From Gloeophyllum trabeum ATCC 11539 (lineage: Eukaryota > Basidiomycota > Agaricomycetes > Gloeophyllales > Gloeophyllaceae): DNA of 34,352 bases. The notes beneath the pieces were generated by a model, which was not told where the DNA came from, ran no database searches, and was given only the letters and a program-made list of their open reading frames with translations. The position numbers and the translations under genes were made by a program. The DNA is taken from NCBI RefSeq assembly GCF_000344685.1, contig NW_006920420.1, forward strand, positions 83,146 to 117,497. The letters run 5' to 3'. Below, one piece after another: positions 20,694-31,140 of the stretch; the first letter of the stretch is position 1, and each line of letters begins with the position of its first letter.

Positions 20694-22864
20694 ATGCTCC
20701 AAGCAACTCCCATTACACTCTTCCTCTTTCTCGCTTCCGTGCTGGTGTATCTGCGTCTGCGACGGTCTTTACCTCTCCCGCCAGGCCCTCCTGGACTACC
20801 CATAGTTGGAAATGCTTTGGAAATACCGCCTTCGCATCAATGGCTGAAGTACTCCGAATGGTCCAAGTCATATGGTATCCAGACTTCTGCGTATCTCGGA
20901 CATTTTCTTACGCGCGTGCTAGGGGATATAATGCACCTTAATGCGTTGGGCCGACACCTGATAGTCCTTGACTCGTTGCATGTCGCGCGGGACTTATTGG
21001 AGAAGCGAAGTGGCATCTATTCTGACCGGCCAAAGTTTACCATGATATCTGATCTGTGAGTTACAGTCGACTGAGCTGGCTGTTCACTACAATGATTGCC
21101 AAGCATGGGATGGGACTGGGCTATCCAGTTTATGTCTTACGGCCCTCGGTTCAGGCAATACAGGTCAAGTGTCGTGGGGCAGCTACGAAAACAAGTCCTG
21201 CCTCGTAATCATCCTATACAGCTGCGCGAAGCCCGTCAACTGGTCCGGGAGCTTCATACGTCTCCGGACAGGTGTCTCTCTTTGATCAAACAGTATGAGA
21301 ACAGCGCGTTCAGGCTATCACAAGCTCATGACGAGACTCTAGTGCTTCTGGGGTAACAATGATGTCGATCTTGTACGGGTGCAAAAATGATGGGCGCAGG
21401 GACGAATACGTTCGCGTAGCAGATGCAGCAACGGAGTCGCTAGTGATTGCAGGAAATGTAGGTCAATACCTGGTTGACTTCGTTCCAGTTTGTCAGCATG
21501 CTTCCGCTTACCAGAACTTCGCGGATTTCTGACTCTTGAGTATTTAACCCAGTGAAGTATGTCCCCGAATGGCTCCCGGGAGCGACATTTCGACGGCAAG
21601 CTCGCGAATGGAGGAAGTTATGCTCTGACCTGATAAACAAGCCATTCGGCGACGTAAAACAATCTCTGGTACGTTAGTGAATATCCGGACATGTATGTCT
21701 CATCTTCATTTGAGATCGAGGGAACGGCGAGTCCATCATTGGTCGAGCATATGCTACAGGGTGAGGAATCGCGACAGGACGAGGATATTATAAAGGCGAC
21801 CGCAGGCGTACTTTATCTTGGTATGCTGCGCTACACGAGTATGGACGACATCTAATGAACATGGACTTCTATGCAGGGGGAGCAGATACCGTACGTCAAC
21901 CCATTACTGCCTGTTTTCCGGCCTCTGAATAATAACTCAGACCCTATCTGCATTCTACTCATTCATGCTGGCGTGAGCACTCTGCTCGCACCTTTTGCGC
22001 AACCGATCCTGACGATTCGTAGGATGGTCCTTTTCCCCGATGTCATGGCGAAGGCACAAGCTGAAATAGACTTAGTCACCGAAGGGCAGCGGCTCCCCGA
22101 GTTCTCTGACAAGGCGGCTCTACAGTATTGCCTCTGCCTGGTTCTCGAAGTGTTTCGGTGGGTCCCCGCTGTTCCCCTAGGTACGCCGCAGAACAGTTCG
22201 CCGATCTATCAATCAATCGTTCCATTAATACGCCACTTCAGCGGTCCCACATCAGTCAAACGAAGTTGATCAATATCGAGGATATGTCATTCCGAAAGGG
22301 TCCATAGTGTTCGTGAATGTGTGGTACGTACGTTCTCTACTCACGCGTCGAGCTACCTGGGCTCCATGATTCATCTACCGGTATCCATTCAGGTCGATTC
22401 TTCATGACGAGAAATTGTACCCGGACCCTTCGCAGTTCAATCCGGACCGTTACATGCCTGGTACGGAAAAGACACCCCAGCTCGACCCTAGGGAAGTGGC
22501 ATTCGGTTTCGGCCGGCGGTACGCGGATATTATGACCTGCGGCTACATACCAGTGATCTGACTTCGTTCCATATCGCAGCTCATGTCCTGGTATGAACTT
22601 CGCCGAAGATCACCTGTGGATAGTCTTCGTTACAATTCTGTCCGTCTTCGATATCAGGCGCACCAAAGATAAGCAGGGCACCGAGAACCCACTACCGTCG
22701 CATGATTTCAAGGTTAGTTCCGGTATGGTCAGGTATGTTTATGAGTTTTTTACAACAAGTACCTCACTTCAATGACGCCTTCTAGTGTTCCAGAGACCTT
22801 CCCGTGCGAGCTGGTGCCCAGGTCCATGAATTTGATTCACGTGTTGGAACGAGAACATGATTAG
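20694..22864 (+). CDS. Cytochrome P450 monooxygenase (intact)
   Basis: The spliced model is 505 aa in 13 exons: 20694-20874, 20923-21055, 21104-21292, 21343-21491, 21553-21668, 21715-21820, 21877-21890, 21941-21972, 22023-22180, 22242-22323, 22393-22518, 22580-22732 and 22786-22864. It has an N-terminal ER anchor (PITLFLFLASVLVYLRLRRS) and a proline hinge (PLPPGPPGLPIVG). The I-helix GGADTT lies at about residue 292 and is split by a 14-nt exon. ExxR is EVFR (349-352), the PERF-like motif is FNPDRY, and the heme loop FGFGRRSCPG places the axial Cys at about 431. Length and order match class II microsomal P450s of the long-chain agaricomycete type; I do not assign a CYP family. The first intron is 48 nt and stop-free. 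It is probably a tailoring oxidase for the upstream prenyltransferase product (inference from context). Confidence 0.92.
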
Positions 22865-23417
22865 GGAACTCAGGAATTGAAGGCGCCTCGTGTAACCTCG
22901 GTATACCTCGACGTATGAACACCTGCGTGGTGCTAAACTCGAACATGTCCCCGTGAGGTTCTACGGCGACATATCTTCTGCATCTGGCTTGATTGATCGG
23001 GGTCCGGGTACCTCGAACCTCACTATGGCAATCAGTATGCGGATGACTGACTTCGTGATAGCATTCTCAGGCTAAGCTAGGTTTCTCATGAAGGAACCCG
23101 TGGGGATCCAAGTATGATTGACATGTATCTTCCGTTGCCCCGCTCTCGCGCGTCGTGTACGTTCTCTGCTATACTATTAGTCGATACTTTAATCATATTG
23201 TTCTAGAGGTCCAGTCAAGTCGTGTTTTCAGAGTCCGTTTCTACCGGACGCTACATTCATACGCGCCATCCAAGCTGCGATCTCGGACCTGTAACTTGAC
23301 ATCATACCTTTCCGAAACCTAAATCCCTTGATTGGGGACACACTTGTTTTGGCGCAGGCGTACTACAGTATATCAAGCGCATTGCATCAGCTTCTCTTGA
23401 GAACCTTCTGACTTGTC
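22865..23417. other. Intergenic region between the two P450 genes
   Basis: 553 bp between the stop of the first P450 and the start of the second on the same strand. It has no ORF of note and no repeat was recognised. It is presumably the 3' UTR plus the promoter of the second gene. Confidence 0.4.
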
Positions 23418-25444
23418 ATGACATCGTTTATGATACTCTGGCTACAGCGGAGTCTTGCTGCGGCCACACTGTTTCTGGCATTGCGATTTTTCATTAAGGT
23501 GGGCTCGAGTGGATCCGCCCCTCACAGTCGCCTCCCGGGACCATTCGGACTTCCACTCGTTGGCCACATCTTTCAAGTCCCAAAAAAGCAGGTTTGGCGT
23601 TACTTCGAGTCCTTAGGTGAACGCTATGGTGGGCCGGTTTCTATGCATGTCGGAATGGTGCATATGACCCAAATATAAATCAGGTCCTGTCGTGGGTCTC
23701 TCTCTCGCCGGTGACCACTTAGTGATTCTAAATCACCCTGATGATGCCGAAGAGTTGGTGCGTGTGTGATTCGTCGTATACCTTCCGCCCTTGATTCAAT
23801 TGCCTTAGCTCAACCGACGGTCCCATAACTATTTCTCGCGCAAGCCTCTGGTTTATGCGGGTAAATATCAATCACGCGGGAAGAGATTGGTTTTGCTACC
23901 GTACGGCCCTCAGCTGAAGCTGCATCGTGCTGCATTTTACCAAATGCTCCAGCCAAGGGGTATGAGCAAGTATCTGTTGCCGACCATCCGCTCATCTCTT
24001 GCATTCCAGTCATCGGTTCATATGAGGCCATGCAAGAAGAAGAGTCTACCAGGTATCTTTATAACATGCTGACAAAGCCACTCGAGGCAGATCTTAATAG
24101 CAAACGATATGCGGCTGCCACAGTCTTTCGCTTAAGCTACGGGAAGCGCTTGAGTGACGACGATCAGGATCTCAACGCTGTCTTGACCATTCTGGATAAC
24201 TTTATCCAAGATTGTTATCCCGGTTCTCACTTGGTCGACGCTCTTCCAATGCTTGATTGTTTACCTGACTTTCTCTCTCCCTGGCGAAAATCTGCCCACG
24301 AGAAGCATGTGTTCGAGACCAAGGCAAGTTATATAGCCACCGTTCCTTGGTGTTGAGGAATGATGGCCATAGTAGCTCTATACCCACCTTATGCGCGAAG
24401 TGGAGGCGAGGATTGCCGCCGGCGACGACTCGGATTGCTTTGCAGGAAGGCTGTTGCAAGACCACGATAAGGATGCGCTAGAAACGGAGTCTCTGGCATA
24501 CAGTAGGATAACGCTTCGTAGCGATTGCATAGGGTACTGACCATGTGCTCCTCAGTCGTAGGATCAGCATTCGAGGCCGGCACTGATACTACTGCTGGGA
24601 CCTTTATGTGGTTTATTATGGCCGCTATCCTGTTTCCGGAGACGCTGAAGAAGGCTCAGGCAGAAATCGACGCTCTCGCGGATTAAGTCCCTCTCATCCG
24701 CCGGACCTCTCCCATATGAAGTCACTGCCCTATTGCATGGCATTGACAAAGGAATTGTTCAGGTATGGATCTCATGTACGGGGGTGGCAAGCTCCTTACA
24801 AAGTGTAGATGGATGCCTACTGCCCCTGGAGGGTTCCCTCATTTCTCGGAAGCCGATGATGTTTACAAAGGCTATCTGATCAAAGGGAAGTCAATGGTTA
24901 TCCCGAACATATGGGCGATGCAGCACAATGTAGATCAATTCCCGGATCCTTTGACATTCAATCCCGACCGTTTTTTAAATGATGCACACACGAGAGGACC
25001 GGACACTCTAATTGAAGGACACTACGGTTTTGGTTTTGGCCGGAGGTTGGGCAGTATTCTTCACCCTCGTAACAGCACTGATATCAGTCGTTGTATAGAA
25101 TTTGTCCTGGCCGTCACTTAGGTATGCCCGTCGTCCTGCGCATTTGATCGGTGCCTAATAACGCGTAGGAGCTCGCACGGTGTGGTTGGGTGTCACCCGT
25201 TTAGTGTGGGCGTTTGATATAAGACCACAGACCAAATTAGACGCTGCATCGATCCTTCCCGATCCCAACAACTGCACGTCAGGTATCACTTCGTACGTGT
25301 CTCACTTACTCGGTTCACTTCGACACGACCTCTCTGATTTCTCTTAGGAAACCTCTACCGTTCGACTACACAATCCTTCCTCGCTCTGCAAGCCACGCAG
25401 CAACGATTGCTAGGATGTATAGCGCGGGCTGCGACCGCCTTTGA
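23418..25444 (+). pseudogene. Cytochrome P450, broken by a single missing base
   Basis: Ten exons are visible: 23418-23628, 23684-23757, 23809-23959, 24010-24323, 24376-24502, 24556-24762, 24809-25045, 25099-25121, 25169-25292 and 25348-25444. All P450 landmarks survive: N-terminal anchor, RLPGPFGLPLVG hinge, I-helix FEAGTDTTAGT, ELFR (ExxR), FNPDRF, and heme loop FGFGRRICPG formed across an intron. In exon 6 the frame breaks just after KKAQAEIDALA, and a TAA follows at 24684-24686. The correct frame resumes at once (…DLSHMKSLPYCMALTK) two bases later, as if one base were lost near 24676-24682. Total exon length is 1565 nt, one short of a multiple of three. Intron 4 has a GC donor (GCAAGT at 24324). 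This is either a very young pseudogene or a sequence error. It is divergent from the upstream P450, not a tandem copy. Confidence 0.85.
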
Positions 25445-26149
25445 CGACTTGCTTGAAAGACCAACTTCTTATACCGTCTCGTCCGAGGCATTACCTGCCT
25501 CTCAATGCCCAATTTTGGTTTGATTGCATTCGCCATCTCACCTATCATTGAAGATGTTGGACACTCGAGTCCGCAGGCTATCCAGGTAGCTACGTGTGCC
25601 GCTCTAACTAAGACTAATGCTCCGGTGTTCGTAACATGGGCGATAGTGTTGAGCAATGATGATGACTGACCTGATTATGATAGTAGATAATTACGGAATG
25701 CGATGTTCATTTGGTGATGTCTTACGGCTACGGCGCCGGTCGACCGAAAGACGAAGCCTGATCTTCGCAATAATCTAAGGCCCGGGGGTGACAGTAGGCT
25801 CAGCCTTACTGTGCCCGGCGCGCCATGTCGTTCCTCATCCAGGAGACGATCATTCTTCGCGCATGTGGGAACGATTTCATCAAGTGATCATCTGTCGTAG
25901 CAGTTGTTTCGCCGGAACTTACACTGACCAGCCGCCATAGGTTCTATGTGTCCCACACCTCCTTGGAGACCGCAGCGAAGTTGCCCGCCCCAAGCAGAGA
26001 AGAGTGTTATACGAGCTGGGAAGCTACTATTCGACGTCAGGCTAGACTTGTAAACGGCGCCTCCTCAATATCCAGTTGATCCTGACTATATCGTCGGGCT
26101 GGATTTGGTCTAGCGTTACGGACGCCCTCCAGAAGAACTCTCTGCCACC
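25445..26149. other. Intergenic region upstream of the FAD monooxygenase
   Basis: About 0.7 kb with no supportable gene; the minus-strand ORF overlapping its start is antisense to the last P450 exon. It should include the promoter of the FAD monooxygenase, whose ATG has a good context (CCACCATG). Confidence 0.35.
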
Positions 26150-28285
26150 ATGAGCTACTCCGATCGGAAGGCATCTGTTTGCTTGCAGTTTGTCATAGTA
26201 GGCGGGAGCATTGCTGGGCTGGCTTGTGCTTATACCTTATTGTCCGCTGGACATCGCGTCGTCGTCATCGAGAGAAGCGCCACAAAATACCAGGTAGCTG
26301 CATGATCATATTTGTGATTGTAGTTGGGCAGTTTGCTCATATGCCCAGCTGACAGGCAGTATCCGGGTGCCACCAAACCTCACTAGAATTTTGAATAGAT
26401 GGGGCGTAGGGGAGGCGCTATCGTCTCATTCCGCCAAGAATGTCTTGCACTAGCATCGAATTGGTACGTGAGCAGTAAGACTTAACAAAGACTAATTCAC
26501 CAGATCTTGTGATCAGGGAAGACTGGAGAGCAAGTAGGTGAAGTCATTCTCCCGCACCGTATTATACGGGATCTCGGCGCAGAGTCACTGTTTGTTCCAG
26601 TGAGTATCATTCTTCGATGCAAAATACGCGGGGAACATCCGACCACTCACATACTACCGTGAGTCTAGCATGGGGAATTATATGACATAATACATGGGCT
26701 CGCAGTACGAGTAGGGGTGAAGATCATGTGGAGCACAGAAGTGGTCGACCTAGATGAAGGGAAGAGCTCAGTTGTACTCTCGACAGGTGAGAATATCAGA
26801 GGGGATATAATCATAGGCGCAGACGGCTCCGGTCGTACGGCCTCATGTCATCGACAACTATGATGAAGGAACATTCAAGAAGGCTATCCTCTGGTGAGTC
26901 ATAACATGTTATGCTGCATATCGAGCCTTATGAGGAGCAGTTTCAACATCCCATATCATATGCTTGAGGCTGATTCGGAGCTATCAGCGTTGACGTCGGT
27001 GCAGCGGGTGAGTTCCCTCCAGCACCAGCTGTGCACAACTCACCGAATGCCTAGTGGATGATGTGGATGGGAGACGGATGCACGGTCCTGGGAAATCCAA
27101 ATGTAAGGTCTTTCACTGCCGGAAGATCATTCCCGACCATTGAATGATCTTTCGCCAGAGAGCAGGGTACGGAATTACCGGAATGTGGGAACGTCACCCG
27201 GACATAATCCATGAGCACTGGACCCAGAAATATCCTTTTGAGAGCCTGAAGTTTCCGGTGGATATGTTTGAGCCCAGGTATGATAAGTGCTTTATATCTG
27301 GCCTTGATTTACACCTCGTAGCGTCCAGAAGCTCCTTCAATATGCTCGGATATTGGACGTTAGATGTACAACGATGGTGGTCCACGAACCCTACGATAAT
27401 ATCGTTCATGACAACCAGCATATACTGTTAGTAGGCGATGCTGCAAATTACTTGACCGTGAGTCTCCCGAGTACCATACGGCGGCCCGGATGCCATATTG
27501 ACTTACGATCTCCGTGTATGTAGTTCCACGGGACTCAGAATGTGGCTATGGCCGTTGAAGACGCAGTCACAGCGGGCAAGCACTGATGTCCTGCCACCGG
27601 ACATTTGTCATTCATGAAATAGGTGGGAGAACATTTTCCTTGCATGCTCTGAAGTGGGACTTGGCAGAGACATAAAGAATGAGAGAAAAATGTGAATCAA
27701 ATGTCCCCTGATCTTTAGAGAGCATAGTAAATGTCCCGCGGATCTGCCTTTGTTCATTCAAGGGACATTCTCCATGTCCAGGTCGTGGTCCAACAAAGAC
27801 CATTCTAGGAAAGTGTTCTCCCAACCGGGGCATGTTCATAGCATGCTTGCCGGCGGGACATCGGTCTCTGCCCGCAGTGAGTCACACTTGGGGCACTTTT
27901 CTGCCGTCTACATAACGAGAACCAGATCGCGATGTTGATGGATGCCTATGAAGGCATTCGCCTCAGGCGGGGGGCGCAGATCTACCGGGCAGAGAGCAGT
28001 GTGCTAGAATTTGTGAACATGCCCAATGGCCCGGCACAACAAGCGCGCGACGAGGCGATGCGCGCGGCGCTTAAGCAGGCACTCCGAGACTGGGACAATG
28101 AGGACGAAGACGTCGATGAGTTCCTCAGGCAAACATGGGAAGAGTGGATTCATATTTTCGATTACGACGAGCAGGAAACGATAGAGGATTGGTGGTTAGA
28201 GTGGGGGAACTTGATGCACTCCGGAGATGATGATGAAGAATCTGAGCGGAACCCAGTCATGATAACCATGTCTGTCTCGACATAG
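26150..28285 (+). pseudogene. FAD-dependent monooxygenase (UbiH/salicylate hydroxylase-like), degraded and MITE-interrupted
   Basis: Intact enzymes of this family bind FAD and NAD(P)H and hydroxylate or epoxidise aromatic or prenylated substrates. The start (26150) gives a Rossmann fold FVIVGGSIAGLACAYTLLSA. Further pieces follow in order: IRVPPNLTRILNRWGVGEAL, TGEQVGEVILPHR, DIIIGADGSG (DG motif), WMMWMGDG, FPVDMFEPR, LLVGDAAN (GD motif, usual His replaced) and FHGTQNVAMAVEDAVT. Lesions: the exon 1-2 junction does not keep phase; TAG at 26451-26453; TGA at 26510-26512; a one-base shift near 26838 with TGA at 26861; an unclear exon near 27110-27170. Coding sequence is then cut at 27571 by a 308-bp element and resumes in the same frame at 27881 (VTLGALFCRLHNENQIAML) to the end, with the expected WEEW…EDWWLEWG tail. 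This was once the third oxidase of the + strand gene row. Confidence 0.82.
27572..27879. mobile_element. 308-bp MITE inside the FAD monooxygenase (hAT-like)
   Basis: The ends form imperfect terminal inverted repeats: 27572-27639 on the left (GCGGGCA … GATGTCC … GGGAGAACATTTTCC) and 27808-27879 on the right. Several internal TGTCCC copies occur. The element is flanked by direct repeats AGTCACA at 27565-27571 and 27880-27886. The base before differs (C and G), so an 8-bp hAT-type duplication with one mutation is plausible. The host reading frame joins perfectly when the element and one duplicate copy are removed, which proves an insertion. It has no coding capacity. The left end seems to have lost a few bases relative to the right. 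Confidence 0.78.
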
Positions 28286-28511
28286 GCCTGCAGTCGAAGA
28301 AAGGATTTCACAGTATGAATGTTGTTCGCAATGTACGCACGTAGCACTGGTAGTGACACGGATGTTTTTATTTACTCACTAGGCTTACTATAACAGAGAC
28401 TCACAGTACAACTCTTCAGGTGCCAGTGCGTGCACTCCGGAAATTCCAGACTAGGTCACACTGGAAGTGCCAGATCTAGACTCTTAAAGAGCTCGCTAGG
28501 CTTAGTGTTGT
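28286..28511. other. 3' flank of the FAD monooxygenase
   Basis: Short AT-moderate region with no ORF of note, leading into the AGCCAGGCC repeat block. No gene or RNA was recognised. Confidence 0.3.
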
Positions 28512-28670
28512 GCCCGGCCTGGCTTCAAGCCTGAGCCAGGCCAGGCCAGGCCCTATTTCAGCAGGCCCGAGCCAGGCCAAAGCCCTACTCAAGCCCGAGG
28601 ACAGGGCCTGGCTTGGGTTGTCCGAAGCCCGAGCCAGGCCCTGCAGGCCCGGGGCTTTGTGGCACTGGCT
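28512..28670. repeat. AGCCAGGCC-type repeat block, copy 1
   Basis: Dense imperfect repeats of GAGCCAGGCC/AAGCCC and their inverted form GGGCCTGGCTTG. The 17-mer GAGCCAGGCCAAAGCCC at 28569-28585 recurs exactly in copy 2 (28994-29010), and AGGGCCTGGCTTG at 28603-28615 recurs at 29017-29029. The block can fold on itself. ORFs across it are low-complexity artefacts. Confidence 0.65.
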
Positions 28671-28965
28671 AAATGAGCTGAACCGGACTTCAAATCACAG
28701 GTAAGTCACACCGTACCTGTTGTGGATTTAACCTCATGCATCATAGCCCTATATGGGGCTGTTCTAATGGCTTACAGTACCCACACATATTTAAGATTGC
28801 GGGTTTGAGGCACACCGGTAACCTAAACACAGTCCGGTGAGCATGTTGTGCTCTTCAGATGTATATAGGATCACTAACCTTGTACATAGTGGGCATTAGA
28901 TGAAGTAGGGTGCGTAACCCCATGCTTGGTACGTCTCCAGTACCCATTCCTTCTCCAAGAATGGA
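28671..28965. other. Spacer between AGCCAGGCC blocks
   Basis: About 300 bp of ordinary composition separating two direct copies of the repeat. No gene was seen. It could be the body of a small element bounded by the two blocks. Confidence 0.3.
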
Positions 28966-29100
28966 AGCCCTGGCCTGAGCCTGAGCCAGGCCTGAGCCAG
29001 GCCAAAGCCCGACGCTAGGGCCTGGCTTGACTTGGTGACAGGCCCAAGCCAGCTCAAGCCAGGCCAAAGCCCGGGGCTTCGAGCCAAGCCAGGCCCTGCA
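28966..29100. repeat. AGCCAGGCC-type repeat block, copy 2
   Basis: Same composition and orientation as copy 1, with the shared exact words listed there. The two blocks lie in direct orientation, about 425 bp from word to word. Confidence 0.65.
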
Positions 29101-29713
29101 CATCACTAGCTAGGCTCGTAACCAGCCTGTCGTACCAACATTGAGGGCAGAATATTTGCCCCCAATAAAGCCTGGTCACGTATAAGAGCTCTCTAGAGTA
29201 AGGACCCACACCATCGGGAGAATCCGGAGATTCTCACTAGGGTACGGTGAATAATTCGTCAGGAATTTATAACATATGTTAATAACATGGTGCGCTCCGA
29301 AGCCCTTTTTGACAGGGTTATTAAGAGTTAATAACATTTAGTTTGAAACAGCTTAATTACATGTTAAAAAGACATATCAAGATTGTCAAAAACACTGTTG
29401 CGGTTCTAAATGCCTGGTAGGCCTCCACTGCACTCTCCCGGAGCTGTTTAATGTGCACTTTGCAAGCTGAAGTACATCAGGGGGTCTTTATAACGTGATG
29501 TCCCAGTGATATCTGACTTATGGGTATGGTCCTCTGCCGGTGCATGGTGTATTCCAGGCTATCGAGACGAGGAGTTTTTAACACCCAAATCGGCCTTGCC
29601 TCGAGGGGTCTGTTAATAACATGCCCCTGCTCTGCAGGGGTTTCTGGGACCTCAAAATGCATTTCCCACCCTACCGGCATTGGCCGAATGCAGCCACCGC
29701 GGCCACACTATAC
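29101..29713. other. AT-rich region, degraded repeats
   Basis: No supportable gene. GTTAATAACAT-type words recur (29277, 29329, 29610 regions), and a hairpin CCCCTGC/GCAGGGG lies near 29623-29640. It is probably remnant transposon sequence. Confidence 0.3.
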
Positions 29714-29933
29714 ATTTCGATCTATTCGGCAGGCGGTGTGACGTTTGACTCATCTGACCGATTCATCATTTCGGCATTTTACTATATATGGTGCGAAGTG
29801 GCGCTGCAGGCCAGCTTTTGATACCATATATGGTAATTTCTACGATCCCAGAGGCCCTGTGACCAGTGACAAATGCCAGATTCTGTCTTCGGCAGGTACC
29901 CCTGTGACATGTGACTGCCGAATAGATTGAAAT
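29714..29933. mobile_element. 220-bp inverted-repeat element (MITE candidate)
   Basis: The ends are inverted copies: ATTTCGATCTATTCGGCAG at 29714-29732 and CTGCCGAATAGATTGAAAT at 29915-29933 (18 of 19 positions complementary). Inside is a further pair around CCATATATGG. No coding sequence. No clear target-site duplication was found, so superfamily is not assigned. Confidence 0.6.
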
Positions 29934-30350
29934 CATACAGTATATGATACATTGCAGCACTTAGCGTCAACAAACCACACAAAGCCGAGACAAATATGAG
30001 AGGCAGCAGTGTAACATCGACCTCGATGACCAGCTAGACCTGGTTGCAAGCAGCCAGAGCAGGGGCAGAGATGCCGACATGAAGTCGGCACTTCTGTAAC
30101 GGTCAAGGCAACCGAAACCGAAGCACAGACGTAGAACGGGAGACGAGTAGACGCTGAGACCAATACAAGCGTTGATTCGATGGGGAAAAGGGGAGAGTAC
30201 AGAGAGCTACAGGTATAAGTGACCTTCCGACTACTCCTAACTGTCAGGTACCGGAAATGGAAGCCAAAGGTAGATAGTAAATACGATGTCATCCGCGAGG
30301 GCCGTCGGCCGAATACAGGACCCCTGAAAATACCGATAGATGCCAGTGCC
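29934..30350. other. Region without recognised gene
   Basis: Overlapping ORFs on both strands (up to 174 codons, minus strand, 29933-30457) show no domain, no membrane segment and no codon pattern that separates them from chance. I see nothing else here. Confidence 0.3.
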
Positions 30351-31140
30351 AGTCCGGACAAAAATCGCGGTCTCGAGCCCTCCATGCCAGACGCCATCCG
30401 GACAAGGATGGACGACCGAACCGGCCATCCCGGTTTTACAGTCCGGACACTGGTCATGACCGAGCTACCATGCCGGTTACAGTCCGGACACGGCTGTGTG
30501 GCAAGTTGGCGACGGACTGGCCCAATGTATTTACCTTTTATAGTATTTTAAACCAATTATGGTGCAGGTTTGTCCCAACCTGTCATTGTATACCGTCACG
30601 TAGCCCTTATTTGCACTGTGATATATAGTTTCTAGTATGTAGCACAATGGGCTCCGATGTCCAGTGGCTGAATGTGGCTGAGATCAGTACGCTGTATCAT
30701 CAAAGTTTCCCTGCACCATCACCACTTTACGTGACTCTGGAAGCATGGACGATGCCCACAATAACGTAAAGTGTGCGATTCGAGCACGTTCAGATGGGAT
30801 ACAGCAGTCTCAGCGGGATTCACATTAGGGCGTGGCGGACAATGACCTCACGGAAGAGGTGGACGTCTCATTCAATCCCAAGGACTGGATTGGGACAAAG
30901 GCAAAACGAATGACGCACTCCAGGGTCTGGACTCAGATGGGGTTGATGGGAGTGGGCGGCCTTTGTGAATTCTGTCGCTTCATTGACTGCATTCAAGTCC
31001 TAGTACTATTACTGATACATTGTACAGTGTTCTAATGAGTTGATAGACGACAAAAAATTTCTTTTCTGTTTTTCCAAACGCCGGTGCATTAGTCCGGACA
31101 GAAATCGGCCCCTTCGGGAGGCCGGTATTTTATCCGGACA
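30351..31140. repeat. Region with six TCCGGACA motifs
   Basis: The word AGTCCGGACA or ATCCGGACA occurs at 30351-30360, 30396-30404, 30440-30449, 30481-30490, 31091-31100 and 31132-31140, all in one orientation. The first and fifth copies are followed by similar sequence (AAAAATCGCGG, GAAATCGGCC). A hairpin GGCC…GGCC surrounds the CTTCGG at 31107-31124. Two groups about 0.7 kb apart look like the subterminal repeats of an unclassified element, with a core (30500-31080) lacking clear coding. Confidence 0.45.

Noticed and set aside
23418..25444. Second P450 as a tandem duplicate of the first
   Set aside because: N-terminal, I-helix and C-terminal sequences and intron positions differ too much for a recent duplication.
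28512..29100. CRISPR-like or tandem array
   Set aside because: Units are irregular, partly inverted and without uniform spacers, and the host is a eukaryote.
29933..30457. 174-codon minus-strand ORF
   Set aside because: It overlaps the TCCGGACA repeats and an equally open opposite-strand frame, with no domain or intron pattern.
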